A stretch of 64,000 nucleotides of DNA from Caulobacter sp. RHG1 (GCF_013181195.1 NZ_SMZP01000001.1:1-64000), one strand, 5' to 3'. Counted from the stretch's first letter, positions 18,098 through 27,330 are shown. Translations and numbers: made by a program. Notes: a model not told the origin generated them from the letters alone.

Positions 18098-18673
18098 CTA
18101 GCGCCTCGCCGCCACGATCAGGCCCGACGCCCAGGTCAGACGCGCCACGACCAGATCCGGGCGGCTTTCCAGCCGCGCGACCAGATCGTCAACCCGCGCC
18201 GGATGCCCCTCTGGCCAGTTCGGTTGCGGCAGCATGTCGTCGATAACGTACAGCCCGCCCCGCTTCAGCAGCGCCAGGGTCTCGTCCAGCGCTTCGTACT
18301 TGCCGGGCCAGGCGTCGGCGAAGATCAGGTCGAACGAAGCCGGCGACCGCTCCCGAATGAAGTCCAGGCCGTCGGCTAGCACGAAGCGCAGGCGTTCGTC
18401 CTTCAGGTGTGCGCGCGCAACGTCCTGCACCACCGGATCGACATCGACGCTGACCAAGCTCGCCGAAGCGTCCAGCCCCGCCAGCAGCCAGGCCGTCGCC
18501 AGCCCCGTGCCGGTGCCCAGCTCCAGCATCCGCCCGCCCGGCTTGGACGCGGCCAGGAGACGCAGGAGCGCGCCGGTATTGGCCTCGGAAGGCATGTCGA
18601 AGCCAAGCGCGGCGGTACGCGCCTGGATCTCAGCCCAGGCGGCCGGCGCGGCGGAAGCGTTGTCGCCGAACAT
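18098..18673 (-). CDS. O-methyltransferase-family protein
   Basis: A 191-residue class I AdoMet-dependent methyltransferase. Motif I LELGTGTGLATAWLLAGL lies at about residues 51-68, the acidic residue binding ribose is in VSVDVDPVVQ, and FDLIFADAWPGKYEALDETLALLKRGGLYVIDDML corresponds to the metal-dependent O-methyltransferase core. The substrate is unknown. The ATG at 18673 starts the conserved part; the open frame continues upstream by 43 codons with unlikely composition across a repeat-containing promoter region. It is co-transcribed with the downstream DMT transporter. Confidence 0.84.
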   Translation of the reverse strand: MFGDNASAAPAAWAEIQARTAALGFDMPSEANTGALLRLLAASKPGGRMLELGTGTGLATAWLLAGLDASASLVSVDVDPVVQDVARAHLKDERLRFVLADGLDFIRERSPASFDLIFADAWPGKYEALDETLALLKRGGLYVIDDMLPQPNWPEGHPARVDDLVARLESRPDLVVARLTWASGLIVAARR

Positions 18674-18682
18674 CACGTCGTT

Positions 18683-18703
18683 CCTTACGCGGCCCTTACG
18701 CGG
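18683..18703. promoter_or_regulatory. Tandem 10-bp repeat in a divergent promoter
   Basis: CCTTACGCGG occurs at 18683-18692 and again at 18694-18703, exactly 11 bp apart, about one helical turn. It lies between the divergent O-methyltransferase gene (start 18673) and the gene at 18801. The spacing fits a direct-repeat operator, but no regulator is known. Confidence 0.4.
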
Positions 18704-18800
18704 AAGGGCCTGTTTCCGAATGGAGCCCTTGCGGGCGCGGGACGCAAAACACGCAGGTCGGCCCGCTCCGGCGGGCTTGGTCAGCAGAAGGTTTCCCGCC

Positions 18801-19274
18801 ATGTCGCCCTCCCCCCTCCGTCAAGCAGCCCAGTTCCTTCTGGGCGTGCCGACTGATGGTTTCGATCCGGCCCTCGACCGGATGCTGGAGCTAGCCCAAG
18901 CCACTCCACTGGCCTTCGTGGCCGTGGCGGGTCCGGGTGCGGGGGAAGCCATGTGCCAGCTATGGCGGCGAGGCTACCAGCGCGTAGAGGCCGCGCGCCG
19001 CGCCACCTGCGGGGCGGCCGACGAGCGCAGCGACGTGCTGCTGGTGCTGGACTGCCAGACCCTGCACGACGCGCGCGCGGTCGTCGCCGCGACCTATGCC
19101 ATGCTGCGTCCCGGCGGGACGCTGGTCGTGGACGCGGGCGCGCTGCTGGACGAGCAGCCCCGCAGGGCGCTCGCCGACAGCTTGCGAGAGCTTGGACTGG
19201 ACGTTCAGCCCCAGGCGCACCTGGGGGCCGAGATCCTGGCGACGCGCCCGTTCAGCAGCCGAAAGGCGGCTTAG
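18801..19274 (+). CDS. Methyltransferase-like hypothetical protein
   Basis: A 157-residue protein with a Rossmann-like pattern: LAFVAVAGPGAGEAMCQLWRRGYQRVEAA resembles a degenerate AdoMet-binding motif I, and AATYAMLRPGGTLVVDAG (about residues 98-115) is a typical post-motif LRPGG strand. The motif I glycines do not fit a fully active class I methyltransferase well, so activity is doubtful. It is divergent from the true O-methyltransferase gene and convergent with leuA. The start ATG 18801 fits its size; longer upstream frames run through the promoter region. Function unknown. Confidence 0.7.
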   Translation: MSPSPLRQAAQFLLGVPTDGFDPALDRMLELAQATPLAFVAVAGPGAGEAMCQLWRRGYQRVEAARRATCGAADERSDVLLVLDCQTLHDARAVVAATYAMLRPGGTLVVDAGALLDEQPRRALADSLRELGLDVQPQAHLGAEILATRPFSSRKAA

Positions 19275-19324
19275 TTGAGGCGCGATGGCCGCCGAAGCCG
19301 GCGGCCACTTTCGGCTACCGCGCC

Positions 19325-20896
19325 TTAGAACCCGCTGGCGATCGCCGCCGGCGCGCTCTTTTCCTTGCGGGCGAAGAGGTTGTTGAGCGCGTTGACATAC
19401 GCCTTGGCCGAAGCGGTCAGGGTGTCGGTGTCAGCGGCCGCGCCGGTGGCGATGCGGCCGTCCTCTTCCAGACGCACCGAGACCTGGGCCTGGGCGTCCG
19501 TGCCTTCCGTCACCGCGTGGACCTGGAACAGGCGCAGGGCGGCGTCGTGCGGCACGATCTTGTGGATGGCGTTGAACACCGCGTCGACCGGACCGTCGCC
19601 CGTCGCCTCGGCGGTCTTGGACACGCCGTCGACGTCCAGGGTCAGCTCGGCCGACTGGCCGTCGGTGCCGGCCACCACGCGCAGGTGCGAGACGCGGATC
19701 TTCTCCGAGCCGCGCGCCAGGGCGTCGTCGACCAGGGCGATGATGTCGTCGTCGTAGACGTGCTTCTTGCGGTCGGCCAGGTCCTTGAAGCGGCCGAAGG
19801 CTTCCTTCAGCGCGTTCTCGCCCAGCTCGTAGCCCAGGTCCTTCAGCTTGGCGCGGAAGGCGTGGCTGCCCGAGTGCTTGCCCATGACCAGGCTGGAGGG
19901 CGCCTGGCCCACCGACTCCGGCGTCATGATCTCGTAGGTCTCGCGGTTCTTGAGCATGCCGTCCTGGTGGATGCCGCTCTCGTGCGCGAAGGCGTTCTTG
20001 CCGACGATGGCCTTGTTGTACTGCACCGGGAAGCCGGTGATGGCCGAGACATAGCGGCTGGCGCGGGTGATGTGGGTGGTGTCGATGCCGGTCTGGAAGG
20101 GCAGACGGTCGCCGCGCACCTTCAGGGCCATGACGATCTCTTCCAGCGCGGCGTTGCCGGCGCGCTCGCCCAGACCGTTCACGGCGCACTCGACTTGGCG
20201 AGCGCCGCCTTGCACGCCGGCCAGGCTGTTGGCCACGGCCAGGCCCAGGTCGTTGTGGCAGTGGGTCGAGAACACGACGCGATCAGCGCCCTCGACGTTG
20301 TTGACCATCCAGTGGAACAGGTCGGCATATTCCGACGGATAGGTGTAGCCCACCGTGTCGGGCAGGTTGATGGTCGTGGCGCCGGCCTTGATGGCGGTCT
20401 CGGTCGCACGGCGCAGGAACTCGCGGTCGCTGCGGGTGGCGTCCTCAGCCGACCACTCGACGTCGTCGCGCAGGTTACGGGCATGAGCCACCGAGCGGGC
20501 GATGACGTCGATGACGGCGTCCGGCTCCATCTGCAGCTTGTGCTTCATGTGCAGGTCGGACGTGGCGATGACCACGTGGATGCGGCCGCGCTGCGTGGGC
20601 TTCAGGGCCTCCGCGCAGCGGTCGATATCGACCTGGTGGGCGCGGCACAGGCCGGCGATGGTCGAGTTCTTGACGATCTTGGCCACTTCGCGGACGGCCT
20701 CGAAGTCGCCGTTCGAGGCGATCGGGAAGCCGGCCTCGATGATGTCGACCCCCATCTCCTCGAGGATCTTGCCCAGCTCCAGCTTCTCTTCCAGCGACAT
20801 CGACGCGCCGGGCGACTGCTCGCCGTCGCGCATGGTGGTGTCGAAAATGACGACGTTGTCGCGCTTGTCCGAAGCGGCGTTGGCGGGGGTGGTCAT
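19325..20896 (-). CDS. leuA: 2-isopropylmalate synthase
   Basis: First committed enzyme of leucine synthesis: condenses acetyl-CoA with 2-ketoisovalerate. The 523-residue product has the DRE-TIM barrel start DTTMRDGEQSPGASMS (residues about 19-34), the metal-binding HCHNDLGLAVAN (about 212-223), GNAALEEIVMALK, and the C-terminal leucine-sensing regulatory domain (about 390-523). Length is normal for the LeuA family. ATG 20896 is the start. A short leucine-rich leader frame lies 83 bp upstream, with hairpins between, implying control by leucine supply in addition to feedback inhibition. Confidence 0.97.
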   Translation of the reverse strand: MTTPANAASDKRDNVVIFDTTMRDGEQSPGASMSLEEKLELGKILEEMGVDIIEAGFPIASNGDFEAVREVAKIVKNSTIAGLCRAHQVDIDRCAEALKPTQRGRIHVVIATSDLHMKHKLQMEPDAVIDVIARSVAHARNLRDDVEWSAEDATRSDREFLRRATETAIKAGATTINLPDTVGYTYPSEYADLFHWMVNNVEGADRVVFSTHCHNDLGLAVANSLAGVQGGARQVECAVNGLGERAGNAALEEIVMALKVRGDRLPFQTGIDTTHITRASRYVSAITGFPVQYNKAIVGKNAFAHESGIHQDGMLKNRETYEIMTPESVGQAPSSLVMGKHSGSHAFRAKLKDLGYELGENALKEAFGRFKDLADRKKHVYDDDIIALVDDALARGSEKIRVSHLRVVAGTDGQSAELTLDVDGVSKTAEATGDGPVDAVFNAIHKIVPHDAALRLFQVHAVTEGTDAQAQVSVRLEEDGRIATGAAADTDTLTASAKAYVNALNNLFARKEKSAPAAIASGF

Positions 20897-20945
20897 GGAG
20901 GTACTCGTCGAATGGGGTGGTGGCGTGCGGGCTGCGGGTCAATGT

Positions 20946-20995
20946 CCCCTGTGCGCCCGGCCACGACGATGCGCGGCCCCTAGAGCGCCCAGGGG
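20946..20995 (-). promoter_or_regulatory. Candidate attenuator hairpins of the leuA leader
   Basis: On the minus strand the last codons of the leader peptide (CCCCTGGGCGC, 20995-20985) can pair with GCGCACAGGGG (20956-20946), 10 of 11 positions. Enclosed between them is a second hairpin, GGCCGCG (20978-20972) with CGTGGCC (20965-20959). No U-run follows, so the switch may work on translation or on Rho rather than by a simple terminator. Confidence 0.5.
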
Positions 20996-21036
20996 GTGGT
21001 AAGCCGAAGCGAAAGCAGGTCGCGCGCGACAGTCAT
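20980..21036 (-). CDS. leuL: Leucine-rich leader peptide upstream of leuA
   Basis: An 18-codon frame reading MTVARDLLSLRLTTPWAL. Five of the eighteen residues are leucine, four of them clustered in positions 7-12, as in leader peptides that sense charged tRNA-Leu. It is in the same direction as leuA, ends 83 bp before it, and its last codons pair with downstream sequence in a hairpin. Leader-peptide control of leucine genes is established in proteobacteria. That this frame is translated is inference from position, composition and structure. Confidence 0.6.
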   Translation of the reverse strand: MTVARDLLSLRLTTPWAL

Positions 21037-21076
21037 GGCCGACTTTCTACACATCGCCCCAGAATCGAGCAAGCAA

Positions 21077-21114
21077 TTTGCGCCAGCGGCGCGATCGGCC
21101 GCAGCCGGCGCAAA
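21077..21114 (-). terminator. Inverted repeat between the alkylsulfatase gene and the leuA leader
   Basis: TTTGCGCC (21077-21084) and GGCGCAAA (21107-21114) are exact inverses around a GC-rich centre that can extend the stem. It lies 17 bp beyond the stop of the alkylsulfatase gene and just before the leuA leader, so it probably ends the upstream transcript. The T-run on the minus strand is weak (TTGCTTG). Confidence 0.55.
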
Positions 21115-21131
21115 TATTTTCCCACTGACGA

Positions 21132-23081
21132 TTAATTCGGGCGCGTAACGATCGGGAAATCGGTCGGGAAGGCGTCGAACCATCCCGTCAGACGGCCCAT
21201 CGCCGCGCGATCGCCCTCCAGCTTGACCTCCCCGCTCAGGACCTTGGGAACCAGGGACACTCCCCGGAACAGCGAGTCCAGGAACACCGGCCGGGCCACC
21301 GTCAGGGTTGCGTCGGCCTTGTCGCCTTCGCGCGCCGGCTGCGCCACCAGTACGCCATTGCGGACCTCGACCAGGAAGCGCTCGCCCCGGTCAGGGAAGG
21401 CGAAGATGATCTTCAGCCGCGCTTCGCCGGCCTTGTCGGCGTTCAGACGGATGGCCAGTACGTCGAAGATCATCTGGCTCTCCAGGGCCGTGATCATGTC
21501 CAGCGGCGCCATCGACGGCGGCAGCTTGCGCACCCCGCTCCGCAGCTCGTCCGCGCCGGTCAGGTACATGTTGCGCGCTAGACTGTTCTCGGTCTGGTAG
21601 CCCATCTGCTGGTAGGCGGCGGCCAGCTGGGTCTTGGCTTCGGCGTCGCCGTCGTCCGCCATGACCGCGTGGTTCAGGAGGCTGGCGGCCCACGCGTAGT
21701 CGCCCTGCCCCGCCGCGTCCCTGGCCATCGCCTTGACTTTGGTCGCCCCGCCCATGGCCGCGACATAGCGCTTGCCCGCATCGGCCGGCGGCGCAGGGAC
21801 CAAGTGGACCGGGTTGGCGTCGTACCAGCCCATGTAGCGCTGATAGACCGCCCGACTGTTGAAGCTCATCGAACCGTAATAGCCGCGGTTGAACCAATGC
21901 TTCGACAGCGACGGCGGCAACTGGATGCGGGCGGCGATCTCGTCGCCGGTCAGCCCCTGGTTCATCAACCGCACCGTCTGGTCGTGCAGATATTTGTAGG
22001 CGTCGCGGTGATCGGCCAGGAAACTCCTGACCAACGCCCCGCCGAAGCGCGGCCAGCCATGGCTGGTGATCATGATGTCGGAGACATCCCCGTACAGCCG
22101 CAGGGACTCGGTCAAGCCGTCCGCCCAGGCCTTGCTGTCGCGAACCAGCGCGCCGCGCGGGGTCAGGACATTGTGCATCGTGACATTGGCGTTCTCGGCC
22201 ATGTCCAGGATGCGCAAATCCGGGAAGTAGAGGTTCATCTCGGCCGGAGCCTCGGTCGAGGGCGTGTACTGGAAGCGCATCTTCACGCCATCCAGGATCA
22301 GCTCCTGGCCGGTGCGGTCGACGGTGACGGTCGGCGGAATCAGGGTGATCGAGCCACGCGCGATGGTCTGGCCGATGCCGGAGGTGATCTGCCCCTCCGC
22401 CCCCGGCGGCAGCATGATGCCGAACTGGTACTGGGCCCGGCGGCTCATGGCGTTGCCGGCCAGGATGTTCTCGGCGGCGACCTCTTCCATGAAGCCCTTA
22501 GGGGCGACGATCGCCACCCTGCCCGCCTTGACGTCGGCCTCGTCGACCACGCCGCGCACGCCGCCGAAGTGGTCGCTGTGGCTATGGGTGTAGATCACCG
22601 CCTTGACCGGCCGCTTGCCCAGGGTCTCGTTGACCAGCGCCAGCGCCGCCTGGGCCGTCTCCTTCATGGTCAGCGGGTCGATGACGATCCAGCCCGTATC
22701 GCCTTGCACGAAGGTGACGTTGGAGATGTCGAAGCCCCGCACCTGCCAGACCCGGTCGCTGACCTTGTATAGCCCGTGCCTGGACAACAGCAGGGCCTGC
22801 CGCCACAGGCTGGGGTTCACGGTCGCCGGCGCGGGACCTTTCAGAAAGTCGTAGGCCGCCAGGTTCCACGCGACCTGGCCGTCCTCACGCTTGATCAGCG
22901 GATCGGCGCGAGTCGCCACGAAGCCCCGGTCGGCGAACTCGAAGTCCTGGCGGTCGTCAGCGGGCAGGCTGGCGGCGAAGGCCTTCTGCGTCTCGACCGT
23001 GACCGCGCTGGCCGGATCGGCCGCCTGGGCCGCGCTCGCTGCCATCGCCAACAGAGCAGCGCCCAGCATCACCTTGCGCAT
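21132..23081 (-). CDS. Secreted alkyl/aryl-sulfatase, metallo-beta-lactamase fold (SdsA1-like)
   Basis: A 649-residue exported enzyme predicted to hydrolyse alkyl sulfates such as SDS. A signal peptide (MRKVMLGAALLAMAASAAQA) precedes the catalytic domain. THSHSDHFGGVRG (about residues 165-177) is the Zn-binding HxHxDH motif, and FGIMLPPGAEGQITSGIGQT and EAPAEMNLYFPDLRILDMAENANVTMHN are typical of the family. A helical dimerisation region follows and the C-terminal 120 residues resemble the SCP-2-like domain of SdsA1. It is divergent from a TetR-family gene with a palindrome between them, suggesting substrate-induced control. Confidence 0.92.
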   Translation of the reverse strand: MRKVMLGAALLAMAASAAQAADPASAVTVETQKAFAASLPADDRQDFEFADRGFVATRADPLIKREDGQVAWNLAAYDFLKGPAPATVNPSLWRQALLLSRHGLYKVSDRVWQVRGFDISNVTFVQGDTGWIVIDPLTMKETAQAALALVNETLGKRPVKAVIYTHSHSDHFGGVRGVVDEADVKAGRVAIVAPKGFMEEVAAENILAGNAMSRRAQYQFGIMLPPGAEGQITSGIGQTIARGSITLIPPTVTVDRTGQELILDGVKMRFQYTPSTEAPAEMNLYFPDLRILDMAENANVTMHNVLTPRGALVRDSKAWADGLTESLRLYGDVSDIMITSHGWPRFGGALVRSFLADHRDAYKYLHDQTVRLMNQGLTGDEIAARIQLPPSLSKHWFNRGYYGSMSFNSRAVYQRYMGWYDANPVHLVPAPPADAGKRYVAAMGGATKVKAMARDAAGQGDYAWAASLLNHAVMADDGDAEAKTQLAAAYQQMGYQTENSLARNMYLTGADELRSGVRKLPPSMAPLDMITALESQMIFDVLAIRLNADKAGEARLKIIFAFPDRGERFLVEVRNGVLVAQPAREGDKADATLTVARPVFLDSLFRGVSLVPKVLSGEVKLEGDRAAMGRLTGWFDAFPTDFPIVTRPN

Positions 23082-23099
23082 CGATCCCTCCCGCCATTT

Positions 23100-23117
23100 T
23101 GAAACTTTATAGTTTCA
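23100..23117. promoter_or_regulatory. Candidate TetR-family operator
   Basis: TGAAACT-TTAT-AGTTTCA is a perfect inverted repeat with 7-nt arms and a 4-nt spacer, in an AT-rich spot between the divergent alkylsulfatase (start 23081) and tetR (start 23133) genes. Position and symmetry fit a repressor site controlling both promoters. Confidence 0.65.
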
Positions 23118-23132
23118 TTCTACATAGCACCG

Positions 23133-23798
23133 ATGAACTCCGCCGCGAAAGTCCCCACGCCCCGAGGTCGCCCCGGCCAGCCCAAGCCCCGGGTGGACAA
23201 GGCTGCGCGGGGCCAGGCCGTTCTGGATGCGGCAGTCGAGGTGTTCGCGGAGAAGGGTCTGCAGGTCGCCACGATGCAGGACGTCGCCAACCGACTGGGC
23301 GTGGCCAAGATCCTGATCTATCGGCTGTACCCTTCGCGCCAGAGCCTGATCGACGCGCTGTTCGGCCAGGTGCTGGCCCAGCTGGAAGCCAGCGGCGATC
23401 AGCCCTGGGGCGGCTACGGCTCCAGTATCGCTCGGCTGATCGAGATGTCGCGCGCCCATCCCAAGCTTGGCCTGCTTCTGCTGCGTGACGCCCGGGGCGC
23501 GCCCGAGGCCGCCGCCTGGCGCGAGGCGCTGGAAGCCCTGCTGACCCAGCTGATCGAGCCGTTCGTGGCCCCGCCGCCGAACGCCTCAGAGGCCGTCCGC
23601 GCCACCTGCCGGCACGCGGCGCGCACCTTCATGCCGTTCGTGATCGAGGCCTGGGCCGCCGGCCTGGAAGGTTCGGACGGCATGAATGACGAGACCCGCA
23701 CCCGCTGGTTCGGCGAGATCGTCAAAGCTTGGCGGGAAGCGACCTATCGAGCCTTGGACTTGGAGCCCGCTACTCTTCCGCCGCCTCGCGCTTCTTGA
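23133..23798 (+). CDS. TetR/AcrR-family transcriptional regulator
   Basis: A 221-residue DNA-binding protein. The N-terminal HTH domain reads AVLDAAVEVFAEKGLQVATM...VANRLGVAKILIYRLYPSRQSLIDALF (about residues 28-75), the classic TetR pattern, after a basic Pro-rich arm. The C-terminal ligand domain is variable and helical, with no recognisable effector. Its position next to the divergent alkylsulfatase gene suggests it represses that gene and itself through the palindrome at 23100. The 3' end overlaps the convergent DedA/VTT gene by 29 bp. Confidence 0.9.
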   Translation: MNSAAKVPTPRGRPGQPKPRVDKAARGQAVLDAAVEVFAEKGLQVATMQDVANRLGVAKILIYRLYPSRQSLIDALFGQVLAQLEASGDQPWGGYGSSIARLIEMSRAHPKLGLLLLRDARGAPEAAAWREALEALLTQLIEPFVAPPPNASEAVRATCRHAARTFMPFVIEAWAAGLEGSDGMNDETRTRWFGEIVKAWREATYRALDLEPATLPPPRAS

Positions 23799-24480
23799 GC
23801 CAGGCGCGGCTGACCAGGCCCATACCCAGCCAGATGACGACGGCCAGCACGATCATGACGATGTGCTGCTTGCCGCCGCCGCGCATGGCCTGGACGATCG
23901 AATTGCCGGCGAAGGCGGTCAGGGCGATCTTCGGGATGATGCCGATGGCTGTGCCGGCGGTGAAATCGCGCAGCTTCATCGGCGTGACGCCGGCGGCCAT
24001 GTTGACGACGATGAACGGCGCGGACGGCACCAGGCGCACGATCAGGCTGGCCATGAAGCCGTTGCGGCCGATCATCCGCATGAACTTGCTGACGCCTTCG
24101 CCAGCGAAGTCGCGCAGGATCTTCGCGCCATAGGCCCGGCCCAGCCAGAAGCCGACCAACGACGAAACGAGCGTGCCGATCCAGCTGTAGGCGAAACCGG
24201 TCCACGGCCCGAAGGCCACCACCGCCGCGGCGATCAGCACGAACTGCGGCACGCCCAGGAAGGCCATGACCGCGAAGGCAGCCACGGCCATCGGCAGGGC
24301 CCAGGGCCCGCTAGCCGCGCCCAGCCAGTGCTCGACCGCCGCCTCGCCGTTGACGCCCAAGAGCTGCGCGCCGAACAGGAAGACCGCGCCCACGCCGCCG
24401 AACAGCACGAACGAAACCGCCACCGTGCGCCAGGCGCGGGCGTCCATATTGGTCACGAAGTCGATGATACGGCGGATCAC
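23770..24480 (-). CDS. TVP38/TMEM64 (VTT/DedA-like) membrane protein
   Basis: A 236-residue inner-membrane protein with about six helices. The VTT-domain signatures are visible: FLGVPQFVLIAAAVVAFGPWTGFAYSWIGTLVSSLVGFWLGRAYG (about residues 74-118) and LIVRLVPSAPFIVVNMAAGVT (about 145-165), the re-entrant loop with the conserved Arg and Pro. Related DedA proteins act in lipid carrier recycling or membrane homeostasis; the substrate here is unknown. GTG 24480 is chosen because GGAGGGG lies just upstream. Confidence 0.86.
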   Translation of the reverse strand: MIRRIIDFVTNMDARAWRTVAVSFVLFGGVGAVFLFGAQLLGVNGEAAVEHWLGAASGPWALPMAVAAFAVMAFLGVPQFVLIAAAVVAFGPWTGFAYSWIGTLVSSLVGFWLGRAYGAKILRDFAGEGVSKFMRMIGRNGFMASLIVRLVPSAPFIVVNMAAGVTPMKLRDFTAGTAIGIIPKIALTAFAGNSIVQAMRGGGKQHIVMIVLAVVIWLGMGLVSRAWLKKREAAEE

Positions 24481-24630
24481 CGCCCCTCCTCGCGCAGGCG
24501 CTGTCCGGGGTCAAGCGGCGCCACGCCGCATGTCGTCCGCGCAACAGGCGCCCGCAAACCGCGATCCGGGGACGTTAACGCTCGCCTGCCACGACATTTC
24601 GGTTGCGTGAAGTTCATACGACGGCGTTAC

Positions 24631-24639
24631 TTATCCACA
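24631..24639 (+). promoter_or_regulatory. Perfect DnaA box upstream of parA-like gene
   Basis: TTATCCACA matches the DnaA consensus TTATNCACA exactly. It lies 52 bp before the preferred start of the ParA-family gene and 5 bp from an 18-bp palindrome. A chance match is possible, but this position suggests cell-cycle control by DnaA. Confidence 0.5.
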
Positions 24640-24644
24640 GGCTG

Positions 24645-24662
24645 CAAGGTTCGAAAACCTTG
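24645..24662. promoter_or_regulatory. Palindrome in the parA-like promoter
   Basis: CAAGGTT-CGAA-AACCTTG has perfect 7-nt arms and is fully symmetric if the CGAA loop is ignored. It sits between the DnaA box and the start codon, so it could be an operator (possibly autoregulation by the ParA ATPase) or a hairpin in the 5' leader. Confidence 0.45.
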
Positions 24663-24682
24663 GCCTGATGGGGAGTTGCTTC

Positions 24683-25345
24683 GTGAAGACCCTGGCTGTC
24701 ATCTCGCGCAAGGGCGGCGCCGGCAAGACGACGCTTTCGATCAACCTGGCGATCACCGCTCACCTGGCCGGCCTCAAGACCATGCTGGCCGACATCGATC
24801 CCCAGCGCTCGGCCTCCGACGTGCTGCGCGCCCGCACCGGCGACGGCCCCGTGCTGGCCGAGATCAACGCCGGCAAGCTGTTCTCGACCCAGGTCCACGC
24901 CAGCAACCACGGCCAGGACGTGCTGATCATCGACACCCCCGCCGCGCCCGAGGCCGACGTTCTGCAGGCCATCCAGTGCGCAGATCTTTGCGTGCTGGTC
25001 TGCCGCCCGACCTTCCTGGACATCGCCTCGGTGGTGCGCTCGGCCGAAGCCGTCCGCCGCCTGGGCAAGAAGGGCGTGATCGTGCTGAGCCAAGCCCCGT
25101 CCAAGCGCAACGGCTTCGAGCCGCCGGCCGTGCTGAAGGCCGCAGAGGCCTTGCGCTTCGTCGGCATGCCCGTCTCGCCGATCGGCCTGCGGGCCCGCAC
25201 GGCCTTCCAGCAGTCGATCGCCCACGGCCGCTCGGTCTGCGAGTGGGAGCCGGGCTCTGCCGCCGCCGAGGAGATCACCCGCCTGTGGGCCCAGGTCGGT
25301 CCGATGCTGCTGGGCAACGAGGACATCCGGGCCCAGGCCGTCTAA
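24683..25345 (+). CDS. Orphan ParA-family ATPase
   Basis: A 220-residue member of the deviant Walker-A ATPases. The P-loop KGGAGKTT lies at about residues 10-17 with the signature first Lys, DIDPQRSASD follows as the A' strand, and LIIDTPA is the Walker B. Such ATPases position chromosomes, plasmids or protein clusters on the nucleoid. No parB gene or obvious cargo gene is adjacent, so the partner is unknown. GTG 24683 is preferred, as GGGGAG lies 7 nt upstream; ATG 24668 would add MGSCF. The promoter holds a DnaA box and a palindrome. It is followed by an FMN reductase gene 9 bp away. Confidence 0.88.
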   Translation: MKTLAVISRKGGAGKTTLSINLAITAHLAGLKTMLADIDPQRSASDVLRARTGDGPVLAEINAGKLFSTQVHASNHGQDVLIIDTPAAPEADVLQAIQCADLCVLVCRPTFLDIASVVRSAEAVRRLGKKGVIVLSQAPSKRNGFEPPAVLKAAEALRFVGMPVSPIGLRARTAFQQSIAHGRSVCEWEPGSAAAEEITRLWAQVGPMLLGNEDIRAQAV

Positions 25346-25354
25346 AATCGCGGG

Positions 25355-25900
25355 ATGAAGATTCTCGCGCTTTCCGGCAGCCTCCGCGCCGCCTCGTACA
25401 ACACCGCCCTGCTGCACGCCGCTCGCGAGCTGGCGCCGGAAGAGCTGTCGATCGAGATCTTTGACGGCCTGGGCGATCTGCCATTCTTCAACCAGGACCT
25501 CGAGGACCAGGGCGAGCCGGCCCCGGTCGCGGCCTGGAAGACCGCCGTGCGCGACGCCGATGGCCTGCTGATCGCCTGCCCCGAATACAATGGCGGCCTG
25601 ACCGCGGTGCTGAAGAACGCCCTCGACTGGGCCTCGCGCGGCAAGCCCGCGCCGCTGGACGGCAAGCTGGCCTGCGCGATCGGCGCCAGCCCCGGGATCA
25701 CCGGCACGGTCCGCGCCCAGGACGCCCTGCGCCTGAACCTCAAGCGCGCCGGGTGCGACCTGGCCCCGCTGTCAGACGTGCTGGTCGGCCAGGCGCCGGG
25801 CAAGTTCGAGAACGGCGTCCTGACCGATGAGCGCACCCGCCAGGGTCTCGCCCGTCACCTGGCGGCCTTCGCTGCGGTTCTGCGTTCCCAGAACGCCTGA
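25355..25900 (+). CDS. NADPH-dependent FMN reductase
   Basis: A 181-residue flavodoxin-fold oxidoreductase. GSLRAASYNTALL (about residues 8-20) is the phosphate-binding loop for FMN and CPEYNGGLTAVLKNALDWASR (about 75-95) is the diagnostic PEYN...LKNALDW motif. Such enzymes reduce quinones, azo dyes or metals such as chromate; the natural acceptor cannot be told. It starts 9 bp after the ParA gene and may be co-transcribed with it. The ATG 25355 aligns with the family start. Confidence 0.92.
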   Translation: MKILALSGSLRAASYNTALLHAARELAPEELSIEIFDGLGDLPFFNQDLEDQGEPAPVAAWKTAVRDADGLLIACPEYNGGLTAVLKNALDWASRGKPAPLDGKLACAIGASPGITGTVRAQDALRLNLKRAGCDLAPLSDVLVGQAPGKFENGVLTDERTRQGLARHLAAFAAVLRSQNA

Positions 25901-26029
25901 CCCACGCCTGACCCAAAACCTTCACGAAACGCCGCTCCCCGCGTTGCGCCGCGCCAAGCGCAGGCGTAAAGACCGCCGCAATCCTGAAACCGGCCTTTCA
26001 AGGCCAATTCCTTTCCAGGGGAGTCCTGA

Positions 26030-27235
<1,206 letters not shown>

Positions 27236-27279
27236 CAACGCTTCAAACGGACGTTTGACGCCCGACGACTAATCGAGCG

Positions 27280-27328
27280 ATCCTCTCGGCAAAGCGGCCT
27301 CAAGTCCGCCGAGCCGGGAGGATTTTTC
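27280..27328 (+). terminator. Hairpin terminator that also holds the next gene's ribosome binding site
   Basis: ATCCTCTCGGC (27280-27290) pairs over 11 bp with GCCGGGAGGAT (27313-27323) and is followed by TTTTTC. The 3' arm contains GGAGGA, ideally placed for the ATG at 27331. The same hairpin can therefore end the aatA transcript or hide the Shine-Dalgarno sequence of the CMD gene. Confidence 0.7.
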
Positions 27329-27330
27329 AT

